From positions 109,917,314 through 109,981,313 of the forward strand of contig OY755042.1 of NCBI GenBank assembly GCA_963576565.1: a DNA stretch of 64,000 bases, written 5' to 3'. The notes under the pieces were generated by a model. The model saw nothing but the letters and a program-made list of their open reading frames with translations, made no database searches and was not told the origin of the DNA. The translations under genes and the position numbers were made by a program. Positions 46,833 to 58,242 of this stretch are shown one piece after another; positions within the stretch are counted from its first letter, which is position 1; each line of letters begins with the position of its first letter. Source of the stretch: Aspidapion aeneum. Lineage: Eukaryota > Arthropoda > Insecta > Coleoptera > Brentidae.

Positions 46833-48564
46833 ATGTTAATATAATCGGTCACCACCCTTTATAATAAGGGTGGAGGCTGGGTGTTTAAACTGCCATTGTT
46901 TTGAAATTTCTGACTTTGAAAGATTATCGCTTATTTTTTATTTAAATTCTGATTCTGATTTGGAATAGTTTTTTGAGAAAAAGGTTCTGTCCCAAAATGA
47001 TTTTATGTAGTGAAAAATTTATGAACAATTGGGGAGCCTATCCAGCAAAGTTTCTACATTAAAAGATTTTCAGTGCGACTGACCGTAGAGCTACAAACCA
47101 TGAACAAACGATAAATTAATGATTATAAAATTTTTTTTGGAGTTAAGCTAAGCTTTGCAATTAGTTTTGGTAAAAATTATGATTCAAATAAGATTAGGCC
47201 CTATTTATATTATATTTTTTGTAAACAGATGTTTTTTAATATTATTACCTAAGCATAAAGACTTAATAAAAGTTAAATTAATATTATTTGTAGTTTCCAA
47301 TATAAACGCTCGACTTATATTAATGTAGTATATACTCATTTCTTTGTTACAATAAGTATATTAGCAATTATATTTTTTGTTTATAGGGTAAATTAAAACA
47401 GTATTTTATTATAATTTTTAATAAATAAACATTTTTTATGGTCGACACATAGATCTTTTAAATTGTACAATGAAGTTCTCAACTGATTTAACTGCAAAGG
47501 CTTTGGGAATTTCAACAAAAACAGTATTGTAAATACTTTCTGAGTGAATTAAAAAAATATTTCAGACAATATTTAAACTAAAAATAGCTATGTTGAGGCT
47601 ATTACTAATTACTAAGTTTAAAATGTTGCAGTAGAACAGTAGAACAGCTCATAGGATTAAGTTCAAATCAAAACATGAAAATCATTATACTATGCTTTAT
47701 TTGTAAGCTTAAAATAAAACCAACCAAAGAACTGAAAATCTTAAATCTAACTAAAAACAAACTATGCAAAAATAATTTATTCTCATCGTCCAAAAAACTT
47801 CATCTCATAAACTGCCATCGTCAGTTATGACGAGAGGAGCGACATCAATAGCAGTTTCATTTTCTCTCTTTCAAAATTAGTTTTTCGCAATACATCATGT
47901 AATTTTAAACAATAGTTTTACAAACTTTGAATTAGATTTCTAAAGACGTTGTTTTGAATGGCAACAGAAAGTCTTCATACTTTTTGTCATTACCTATTAC
48001 TGTGTTTCTTAAAATTTTGCTCTGTAGTTATTACGGATGGAACTGAAGTTCAAAAAAAGCCTGGCATTTTCGTATAAACATTTTATCTTTGTCGCAATTT
48101 TTTTAAAACTTTTTTGAGTACTTGCCAAAAATTTTTTGTTTTGAAAGTTGACTTTTATTGTCAATTTAAACTTTTATAGACAGACAGGCTTGCAACTGCC
48201 AACTGCAATCTGGGGCCAACAATGATTTTCGATGCTATTTTCTGTCTTCTTTATAGGAGAAAAATAAAAAAGGATAGCAAAGGGACTTGGGGTATTGCAA
48301 GGACTATAGATATACTTACATTGAACCAAATTTTTATTTATAGGTACCTAGGTTTTTTTTAAATTTATTTATCTATTGATCTTTTTTATTCTTAACTTAT
48401 TTTTTTAACTATAGGTAGGTATATTTCCTTTAATAAAACTTTTTTATAAAAATCTAGAGTCATTTATTTTTAAACATAAATAGAATAAATTGTGGTTCCT
48501 TATAAAATAGGTTTCCAAAAAATTTAAGAATGATACAGACAGATTTTAATGTATTAGCAAAGAA

Positions 48565-48613
48565 ACTTAATCCCAAGTATTCACAAGGTACCCAGGAATA
48601 CTTGGGATTAAGT
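48565..48613. repeat. Small hairpin
   Basis: ACTTAATCCCAAGTATTC is inverted at GAATACTTGGGATTAAGT around a short loop (one mismatch at the base). The surrounding 47.0-49.2 kb is AT-rich with no other features I can support. Confidence 0.65.
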
Positions 48614-49395
48614 GTCCATGCTAATACCTATGTTTCAGCTTTGCCATGCACAAAAGTTGGAGATAATCTTAGAGTAATAATGTTATTACTCTGAGGAGAT
48701 AATTCATTTTTATCTTTCAACATTAGATTTGTAGTTGGCCACATCTGTATGTTCTTTTATTTTCCTTTTTTTATGACAAAAGCTAAGTAAGAAGAGGTTA
48801 GAGGCTCCATTTTAAACAAAAAGACTGTGAAAAAAAATAATTAAGATTTTTTTAAAGATTATTACTGAATGGTTGCGAACAGAAGACAGCAGCCTATAAA
48901 TGCTAAAATGCCGTCTACGAACTGTGAACCGTGAACGGCAACTTATAAACCAAGGGAAATAAAATAGGAATATTACCTTTATTTACGTTTAAAGCTTGTG
49001 TTTAAGTGTAGGTATAATCATTCAATAAAACAAGGTTTAATTTTGCATGGATTATTACTTACATTTTTGACGGATATATTCACTTGTTTTGTACAACTAC
49101 AAATTCGTTTTTGAGCAAAAGTTTCTGTTTTAAAAAAATCAAATTTTTCAATTTTGTGATTTGTTTTGACAATTGGTTCTAATTTAAGTTAGCTAACTCT
49201 TCTTTTTTTAACGAAAATCAGCTGATAAATCGTATATATATGATCAATTGGCTAAAAGGCCAAGCAAAGTCAAAATAAAAGAAGTGGCAAACATTTGTCA
49301 CAAAATCGTCGCCATTACTTTTGGCAGACGGTTTTTGGGAAAAGTCTGTCCCAGATTTTTTACCAATCTGCAGTTTGTTCGCAGCAGATTTCGAA

Positions 49396-50224
49396 ATGTC
49401 CGTGGCCGCGGTTGAAATCGAAAACGACAAAACCGAGTTTGCTGCTGAAGAGGAGGAGCTGGACTCTCCTGACTACTCTATCAAACATCCATTACAAAAT
49501 ACATGGACATTGTGGTATTTTGAGGTAAGAACATTTTTTGTGCAGGCAGAATCTCTCTTCTAGTGTTAATCACCATGCACTAGTTATAGTTAATAAAGAT
49601 TCAAGACTAATCAATCTTTATTTTCTGATTTCAGAATGACAAAAGTATTCCTTGGGATCAAAACCAAAGGGAAATTGCTTCATTTGATACTGCTGAGGAT
49701 TTTTGGAGTTTATACAACCACATAAAGCAAGCTAGCGAACTTAAACAAGGTAAGTTTGCTAAAGATTATGACTACACAATGTTTATATAGACCTTACTAA
49801 ACTTGAAATTTGTTAATTTTGTCTTTTTTTAGGTACAGACTATTCTTTGTTCAAGAAGGGCATTAAGCCAATGTGGGAAGATCCACATAATGAAAAAGGT
49901 GGAAGATGGCTTATAAGTTTGGAGAAACGACAGAGAACTTCTGGAGAATTGGACCGATTCTGGTTAGATGTTGTTTTATGCCTAATAGGAGAAGCATTTG
50001 ACAACTCAGATCAAGTATGTGGAGCAGTAGTCAATATTAGATATAAAGGAGACAAAATTGGGGTCTGGACTGCTGAAACCAATAACAACACAGCAGTTTT
50101 GGAAATTGGAAGAAAGCTAAAAGAAAGGTTGCACATCCCTCCCAGGAATATAATTGTTTATGAAGTTCATAAGGATACTGCTGATAAGACTGGATCATCT
50201 TCAAAAATATCCTACTCAATTTAA
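49396..50224 (+). CDS. eIF4E: Eukaryotic translation initiation factor 4E
   Basis: Three coding exons: 49396-49524, 49635-49749 and 49833-50224, joined in phase (GAG|AAT; CAAG|GT), giving 211 residues. It binds the mRNA m7G cap and recruits eIF4G. The conserved tryptophans are in place: NTWTLWYFE, IPWDQNQ, EDFWSLYNHI, GIKPMWEDPHNEKGGRW, LDRFWLDVVLCLIGE and IGVWTAE. They include the two cap-stacking Trp and the eIF4G-binding helix. The start ATG at 49396 follows TCGAA and is the first in frame; upstream in-frame sequence has no other ATG. A polyadenylation signal AATAAA lies at 50258-50263. The length matches the canonical class I factor. Confidence 0.96.
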
Positions 50225-50257
50225 TTTAAGTTTACAGCAAAGGTATTTAATAGAATT

Positions 50258-50263
50258 AATAAA
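50258..50263 (+). terminator. Polyadenylation signal of eIF4E
   Basis: AATAAA lies 34 bp after the stop codon of eIF4E. From 50270 to 51180 I see no supported gene. Confidence 0.6.
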
Positions 50264-51189
50264 GAGACTGGTTTTTGGAAACCCATAAGATCATATTTCA
50301 TTTGGTCACCTTTTACTTTTTTCAGAAACCTGTCTTGTCAAAAGGAACTTAAATTTATCTGATTGTATTTTTTTTTATTTGTATATTAAAAGAGTATGCA
50401 ACTACCACAAAAAGTTAAATTGTTTTTTTTTACTTCTATCCCCTGGAGAATGATTTTCTTGGAGTTATTGCACTACAATACTTTATTTCAGTTCTTTTAT
50501 TAAGGTTGGCGTTAGCGCCATCTTTTAACTGATTCCAATGTTTACAATAATCAAAGCTGATTCAGGGTGCTGATTCTCAGACTTATTTCCGGCATTTTAC
50601 TGCAAGCGTAGGTCTAAAGTGACCCTTACGAGCCACCGAAAAAAAATCGCAGAAACTAACCTTAAAATTGGTTGCACCAACGAAATAAAAATTGCGGTTT
50701 TGCTTATCTTTTGTAAAAAAAAGTCTTAGTTTGCAAATTTTTTATTTTTTCGGTACTTTTTGTAGCGAATTCCTTAAAAGTGATGTCGGAAAAACGCCCT
50801 ACCAGCATCTTTTGAGGCAAGGCCAAGTGATACCCCAGGCCAAGAGAGCACTACATATTTATGATTGTTCTGGTTAGTTCTTTTTTTCATATTTTTGATT
50901 ATGGCTTGGGAGCTAAGCACTTAGTTGTGACTAATCTTCTCTAACCTAATTTTTATTTATTTATTTAGGAAATACACCCTATTAAAACACAAAGGCTCAT
51001 ACAGAGCAAAATACTTAAGATTATAATAAATGTTTCTTGCAATAAATAATTATATTAAATATATCTTAAATAAAATAGATATAGGTACTTATAAAATTGC
51101 ATTTCATGATACCTAGATTGTTACTAATACAGCCTTAGACAAAATTTAGTGAGATCATTACTATGAGATATATTTATACATTTCTTTGG

Positions 51190-51662
51190 TATTAGGCAAG
51201 GGGTGAACAGCTAACCCAAAATGTGTACACTGATTGTGAAAATCCACAATCTTTTGGTAAGATTGTGTAAAGATTGTGAGGGATTGTGGTAAGATTGTGA
51301 GGGATTGTGGAGGACTTCGCAGCGGTGTAGCGTGCCTGAAGAGGCGGGGGGCCGACAGCCCATCAAAAATTCTTGCAACCAAAAAAAAAAAAGGTTATCA
51401 TGTCTATAGTTTCTTTTACCGCCCTCTACATTTGCCGTTACCGGCCCTGCTACTTCATAACCCAAAATGTGTACACCGATTGTCAAAATCCACAATCTTT
51501 TGCTAAGATTGTGAGGGATTGTTTAAAGATTGTGAGGCATTGTGGTAAGATTGTGAAGGATTGTGGTAAGATTGTGAAGGATTGTGAGAGATTGTCACAG
51601 ATTGTGGGTGATTGGGAGGGATTGTGTAAGGGAGGAGGAGCTGTTCACCCCTCTGTATTAGG
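51190..51662. mobile_element. Minisatellite-bearing element (AAGATTGTGAGGGATTGTGG)
   Basis: TATTAGGCAAGGGGTGAACAGCT at the left is inverted at the right (AGCTGTTCACCCC, TATTAGGCC). Two arrays of 10-20-bp GATTGTGAGG-type units (51244-51316 and 51498-51628) each follow a copy of ACCCAAAATGTGTACAC. A GGTGTAGCGTGCC segment shared with 41860-42070 lies between them. Confidence 0.7.
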
Positions 51663-51869
51663 CCTTACAATTTTTGGTAAAGATATTGATACTTTTTTAA
51701 TTTTTTTACATTATCCGGTAAATTATTACATAACTTAAGTGCAGAATATGATATTTTAGTTTTTTTGAGTTTCTTTTATTTCTATGCAAATGCAGATTAC
51801 TTGAATTTCTAGTGTGGTGTCTATGTATTTGGTTATTTGTCAGTATTTTGAAATAATCTATTTTAACTA

Positions 51870-52054
51870 CAGTCGAACCTCTATAACTCGAACCTGAAGG
51901 GACAACCAAAACAGTTCAAGTTATGGAGAGTTCGAGTTATAGAAACGCGAGTTACATAGGTTAAAATACATGTAAAAAGTGCAGGGACCACTTAAAAGGT
52001 TCGAGTTATAGAGGGGTTCGAGTTATAGAGGTTCGAGTTAGAGAGGTTCGACTG
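51870..52054. mobile_element. 185-bp pogo-type MITE
   Basis: The inverted ends CAGTCGAACCTCTATAACTC are flanked by TA (51868-51869 and 52055-52056). GTTCGAGTTATAGA motifs repeat at the right side. This is a nonautonomous pogo/Tigger relative, distinct in sequence from 42692-43675. From 52060 to 53840 I see nothing coding. Confidence 0.9.
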
Positions 52055-53841
52055 TAATTTATTTGATATCTTGTAAATTAACTTACCCTGGAATGCACTG
52101 TAAATTTCATTGATTTTCAAAATTTGTTGCTTATTGTCAAAAAGTTTGTTAGTGTGTATATATTTACATACTATAATGTTTTGATAAATTTGTTTTGTGC
52201 TCTTTGTAATTCATTTAGTTTTGTTTGTGTTCCCATTTCATATATAAGTGCTAAATATGATAAGATAAAAGGGTTTTGTATAAGTGATCTTAATGACAGG
52301 TTAACGGTAGTTTCTGATACTCATAATTATGAAACACAAGGTAGAAATAATTTTTATTAGAAACTATAAACAGTAATTTAAGCTTAAAATTCATTATTTT
52401 ATAAAGGATTAAGAATTTATAACCAAATACCCCAGAGTATCCAGAATGTCAATAGTTAAGAATTATTTAAGAAAAAAAATATTTTTGAAAATATGGAAGG
52501 GTGAGTGTATGTGAATTTTCATTTTGGAAAATTGTTATGTATTAAAAATATTCATTTTTGAATATTTAAATAAGTGCACAATCACATAAGTGCACAATCA
52601 CATGCATAATTTCACTTGTACATGACAAGGAAAGATATATTTTCTCTCTCTTAGCTTCCGGCATTAAAACATAGTAAACATGCTCTAGTCAATTTTAAGT
52701 AAAATGATAAGTTAAAGATGTAATTAAATAATAATAAATAGTTATAAGAAAAGTACTGTGATGTAGTGATAATTTGTAACTGTGATAACAAGATATAACG
52801 AAGTTATAATAAAGGAAACAACAACCTAATATTGAATATATTTTATTTCCATCTCCATCTTGTCATGGACAAAGTAACATCTAATAATGTTTAATTACAA
52901 AGTTAAACAGATTTTCTTTTTTTACCAATTTTCATAAATCTTCATTTTTAATTAAATTATTATTTAAACATAGGTGATCTTGAGAAATTAGGTTTTAATA
53001 ACATAAACTAACCTTCTCAAGTTTACCTATTTAAATTATATAAATTATTTAGTTTATAAAACAACACATTATATGGAATTTTATATTTTATTATTTATCA
53101 CGAACCATAACAATTTTTTAGTATAAAAAGAGAGGATTTATCTCAATAAAGCAGATTCAACATTTGATAGTTGTTCTCACTATACCTACTTAGTTTACTG
53201 TACCATAAGCCTTCTTGGTCATTGCAGGGAGTGAGGCTGCTCCCTGGCAGTAAACATTTACTTTAGTCCCGCTGCTTAACCAAGCCAAGTTAAGCAAGTG
53301 TAATTGTCAAACACAGCTTGCACAAATAACTAAAATAATCAAAGTACAGTCAATGTACAAAAGTAACAATAAAACTTAATAATAATAAAGATATATAGGT
53401 AAAAGTAATGACATAATAATATATAAAAAAATGTAGTAGCTATATGTTCTCATAGAGTTAGTTTAGCTATAAGATTAACATGTAAATTGTTAAAAAATTT
53501 GTTGTATTAATATATGATCTTGTGTGTGAACTATAATAAAGAAAGACAAACATTGCTAATTGACCATGTTAACATTTTTTTTTATATTTTCTTGGGATCT
53601 CTTTAAATTTATTTTAATGCCTGAGAGTAGTTTATACCAAAGTTGGCAACCCTGAAATTTCTATGCTACGTCTCTGTTACTTAAAAATCTTCAAAATTCA
53701 TGCACTTGTTTAAGTTTTTAAAAAAACTAAGTATACCTTTAAACAGCATTTTTTGGGGTATTTAAGGTCAATTCAGCCTCACAACTTACATTATTTGTAT
53801 TTTCTGCAAAGATCATATTTTATGCCTTTAGCAACCTTCCT

Positions 53842-55360
53842 AAGTAAAAAAACAATACTTTTTGCACAAAAAATTCATTTAACTTAGTTTAATTTGGCTT
53901 AGCGTAAGTTAATTAAAGTTAACCTAATGTAAATTATGAGACTGAACTGACCTTTATATTCCGGGAATGGGACAATTCGCCGCGGCCAATTCGCCGCAGC
54001 CGATTCGCCGCGGGACAATTCGCCGCCGGCCGATTCGCCGCGGGGACAATTCGCCGCGATATTTTTTTTTATGATATTACCATTGGCAATTGTTTAAACA
54101 GTTTTATTTAGCTTGACTGCATATAATATATTTGTTTATTTGTTTGATCATAACTTTTTCAAACTTTATCAACTAGTTATTTGGTGGTTAGTATAATACA
54201 ATTCAACATTTTTTTTATTAGAAAAATATATAAAATGGCGAATTTTCCTATTTATGAACCGATTTGCATCAAACTCGGAACTTTGAGATCTTTCAGCTCG
54301 CTGATTATTATTTTTAACTAAAATTTACAAAAAATCAAAATGGCAGTTTTACAATGGCGCACTTTCTTGTTTATAAACCGATTTGCCTCAAAATTGGGGG
54401 GGGGGGGCTGAATTCTCTGGGGGAGGGGGCGAAGCCTCATGATGGCGAATTTTATACTCTTTAATCTTTTTATTCATGAAATATGTGAAAAATATCTAAA
54501 AAAATCTTAGGATTGGGGAGGGGGGGGCCTAGGCCCCGAGGAACCCGCCATTTTCAGGTTTTAAAATTTAGATTAAAAATTGTATTGAGTTACCTTGCTT
54601 CAAGTTTGAGGCAAATCGGTTTATAAATAAGAAAGTGCGCCATTGTAGAACCGCCATTTTGATTTTTTAAAATTAAGTTAAAAATAATAATCAGCGACCT
54701 GAAAGATCTTAAAGTTCCGAGTTTGATGCAAATCGATTCATAAATGAGAAAATCCGCCATTTTGGATCTGCCATTTTATTTATTTTTCTAATAGAAAAAA
54801 TTGTTGAATTTTATACTAACCCCAAATACCCAGTTGGAAAAGTTTAAAAAAAGTTATGATCAAACAAATAAACAAATTTATTATATGAAATCAAGCTAAA
54901 TAAAACTGTTTAAACAATTGCCAATGGTAACATCATAAAATAAAAAATCTCGCGGCGAATTGTCCCCGCGCCAAATCGGGCGGCGGCGAATTGTCCCGCG
55001 GCGAATCGGCCGCGGCGAATCGGCTGCGGCGAATTGTCTCCTACCCTTATATTCCATAGTCTTCTAAGGCCATACAAATTTTCCACCATTTAACGGTGAG
55101 CTTAAGATGCTCTTTAAGTATCGTCAAACGGGGTGGATCGGGACGAACTTTTTTCTAAAAAAGCTATAGACTTCAAAACACCGCCAAATGATAGCTTACC
55201 GTTGGAGCTATACCATGAGTTCTTGTAGACGCCCTGGGGCGCTCGGCTCTTCTTCCTCTCTTTTGAATGCGGTGCATTGAAGAGAAATACCGAGCCTCTA
55301 GGGCGCCCCGGTATGTCTACTCGAACTCACCATTAAAATGACAAGATGTGATTTTATATA
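53842..55360 (+). repeat. Segmental duplication, left copy
   Basis: This 1.5-kb segment runs from AGTAAAAAAACAATACTTTT through a foldback element (53963-55046) to AAAATGACAAGATGTGATTT. It is repeated head-to-tail at 55407-57000. Confidence 0.88.
53963..55046. mobile_element. Foldback element with 9-bp target duplication, copy 1
   Basis: The ends GGGAATGGGACAATTCGCCG and inverted GGGTAGGAGACAATTCGCCG are flanked by TTATATTCC (53954-53962 and 55047-55055). The subterminal region is an array of CAATTCGCCGCGG units. The arms carry AAACCGATTTGCnTCAAA repeats. A 9-bp duplication suggests a Mutator-like origin; no transposase is present. Confidence 0.8.
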
Positions 55361-55378
55361 CAGTGTGTCCACGTAAGT

Positions 55379-55406
55379 TGAACCGAACCGAACCGAACCG
55401 AACCGA
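55379..55406. repeat. (GAACC)n at duplication junction
   Basis: Five to six GAACC units lie exactly between the two 1.5-kb copies and may mark the recombination joint. Confidence 0.85.
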
Positions 55407-57000
55407 AGTAAAAAAACATACTTTTTGCACAAAAAATTCATTTAACTTAGTTTTATTTGGCTTAGCGTAAGTTAATTAAAGTTAACCTAATGTAAATTAT
55501 GAGACTGAACTGACCTTTATATTCCGGGAATGGGACAATTCGCCGCGGGACAATTCGCCGCTGGCCGATTCGCCGCGGGGACAATTCGCCGCGAGATTTT
55601 TTTTAATGATATTACCATTGGCAATTGTTTAAACAGTTTTATTTAGCTTGACTTCATATAATATATTTGTTTATTTGTTTGATCATAACTTTTTCAAACT
55701 TTATTAACTAGCTATTTGGTGGTTAGTATAATACAATTCAACATTTTTTTTATTAGAAAAATATATAAAATAGCGAATTTTCCTATTTATGAACCGATTT
55801 GCCTCAAACTTGAAACATCGCGGCGCTTAAGGTAACTTAATACAATTTTTGGCTTAAATTTAAAAAATGAAAATGGTGGATCCAAAATGGCGGATTTTCC
55901 CATTTATAAACCGATTTGCATCAAACTTGGAACTTTGAGATCTTTCAGCTCGCTGATTATTATTTTTAACTAAAATTTACAAAAAATCAAAATGGCAGTT
56001 TTACAATGGCGCACTTTCTTGTTTATAAACCGATTTGCCTCAAAATTGGGGGGGGGGCTGAATTCTCTGGGGGAGGGGGCGAAGCATCATGATGGCGAAT
56101 TTTATACTCTTTAATCTTTTTATTCATGAAATATGTGAAAAATATCTAAAAAATCTTAGGATTGGGGAGGGGGGGCCTAGGCCCCGAGGAACCCGCCATT
56201 TTCAGGTTTTAAAATTTAGATTAAAAATTGTATTGAGTTACCTTGCTTCAAGTTTGAGGCAAATCGGTTTATAAATAAGAAAGTGCGCCATTGTGGAACC
56301 GCCATTTTGATTTTTTTAAATTAAGTTAAAAATAATAATCAGAAAGATCTTAAAGTTCCGAGTTTGATGCAAATCGATTCATAAATGAGAAAATCCGCCA
56401 TTTTGGATCCGCCATTTTATTTATTTTTCTAATAGAAAAAATTGTTGAATTTTATAGTAACCCCAAATACCCAGTTGGAAAAGTTTCAAAAAAGTTATGA
56501 TCAAACAAATAAACAAATATATTATATGAAATCAAGCTAAATAAAACTGTTTAAACAATTGCCAATGGTAACATCATAAAATAAAAAATCTCGCGGCGAA
56601 TTGTCCCCGCGGCAAATCGGGCGACGGCGAATTGTCCCGCGGCGAATCGGCCGCGGCGAATCGGCTGCGGCGAATTGTCTCCTATCCTTATATTCCATAG
56701 TCTTCTAAGGCCATACAAATTTTCCACCATTTAACGATGAGCTTAAGATGCTCTTTAAGTATCGTCAAACGGGGTGGATCGGGACGATTTTTAGATATTT
56801 TTCAAAATAACTTTTTTTCTAAATATGATAGCTTACCATGGGAGCTATACCATGAGTTCTTGTAGACGCCCTGGGGCGCTCGGCTCTTCTTCCTCTCTTT
56901 TGAATGCGGTGCATTGAAGAGAAATACCGAGCCTCTAGGGCGCCCCGGTATGTCTACTCGAACTCACCATTAAAATGACAAGATGTGATTTTATATATAT
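55407..57000 (+). repeat. Segmental duplication, right copy
   Basis: This is the second copy of 53842-55360, with an extra tract near 55800-55880 and other indels. It is cut at 57001 by a GCTCACAC-hairpin repeat. Confidence 0.88.
55526..56687. mobile_element. Foldback element with 9-bp target duplication, copy 2
   Basis: It has the same ends and the same TTATATTCC flanks (55517-55525 and 56688-56696) as copy 1. It was therefore copied along with its flanks rather than inserted independently. Confidence 0.8.
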
Positions 57001-57716
57001 TAGCTCACACTACTAATATAAGTAGTGTGAGCTATGGTGATCCTAATTTTTTCGAAAAAAAAAAGTTGCTCCGATTTCAAAAATGTTTATATATCTTTGC
57101 GTTTCAGATGATTTTGAAACTTTTTTGTTTTGCTGTCTGTCTGTCTGTCTGTCTGTCTGTATGTCTGTCTGTAACGACCAACCCGCATAACTCAAAAACC
57201 GCTTGTCCGATTTTAATGAAATTTGGTACCTAAGTTGGATCTTGGGCCGTGATGGTCCCATTTAAAAATAAACAAAATCCACCGAACGCAAGCCAAATAA
57301 AAGGGTGGGGGTAGATTCCAAAAATTAGAGTTTATGTGAAAATATGGCGTGTGTGATATCAAACGAAAGTTAATTAAGTCTGGAGTTAAAAAAAATGAAT
57401 TTTAGTTTATTTTTAAAAAAAGGGTGGGGGTAGATGTCAAAAATTAGAGTTTAAGTGAAAATATGGCGTGTGTGATATCAAACGAAAGGTAATTGAGTCT
57501 GGAGTTAAACAAAATACATTTTAGTTTTTTTTAAAGGGTGGGGGGTAGATTAAAAAAATTTGAGTTTAAGTCAAAACATAGCTTGTGTGGTATCAAACGA
57601 AAGGTAATTGAGTCTGGAGTTGAATAAAATATATTTCAGTTTTTGATTATATTCGCTCACACTATAACTATAGTACCTAGTGTGAGCTTAGGTGCCCATA
57701 GATTGGCAGAGTATTT
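57001..57716 (+). repeat. GCTCACAC-hairpin repeat, copy 9
   Basis: This copy begins with a hairpin (TAGCTCACACTACTAATATA...GTAGTGTGAGC), has a (GTCT)n tract and three GGGTGGGG units, and ends TTGGCAGAGTATTT. Confidence 0.9.
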
Positions 57717-57721
57717 TTTAG

Positions 57722-57768
57722 TGGGTGTCCCGATTGACTCCGCATATGGGGTCAATTGGGACACCCCA
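57722..57768. repeat. Small hairpin
   Basis: GTGTCCCGATTGACTCC and GGGTCAATTGGGACACC are inverted around CATAT. The 57770-58210 stretch holds only an 88-codon minus frame without recognisable similarity. Confidence 0.65.
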
Positions 57769-58224
57769 TTTTTTCCAGAGTTAAGGCTCGATTAGCCCCT
57801 GTAATGGGGACAGAGAAGGTTAAAAAAATTGTTTTGCAAAAAAAACCGGAAAAATAAAAAATAAGCCAGAAAATGAGTTTTATTCATAAAACAACAAAAC
57901 AACAACAAAAAACCGCGAAAATTTTGTTGGTTTTTTTGCGTGCTGCTCCATTCAAAAAGCTAAAGCAACTGGCCGGCGACCCATAATGTTCAATTAGACA
58001 ATGTTTCCTTTTTGTGTCCGGATAATTGACTGTAAAGGCGGATTTAGAGTTCCGCAAGGTATGCCTTAAGCCGTAAGATGAAAAAGATTGATCCATAGTT
58101 TGAAAATGTAAGAGGTAGGGTCTCTCATTTTGATCAGAATATGTGAACAACCCTGCTAGTTACTGTCTCACTTCATAAAGTAGAATTTTTTTTTATTTGT
58201 GAATAATTTTTCTTACTTTTTTTT

Positions 58225-58242
58225 AGAATAACCAGAAAAACA
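58225..58242 (+). promoter_or_regulatory. 3' splice site and leader of the HEPN-ankyrin gene
   Basis: A pyrimidine tract CTTACTTTTTTTTAG ends just before AATAACCAGAAAAACA-ATG. It is a good acceptor, so the long frame probably follows a spliced noncoding 5' exon, as expected for an expressed nuclear gene. Confidence 0.6.

Noticed and set aside
50692..50877. 61-codon plus-strand frame downstream of eIF4E
   Set aside because: Not recognisable as any family, no clear splice partners, and length is within chance expectation.
57884..58150. 88-codon minus-strand frame before the giant gene
   Set aside because: No recognised domain and low-complexity Cys/Val end; possibly transposon-derived but unsupported.
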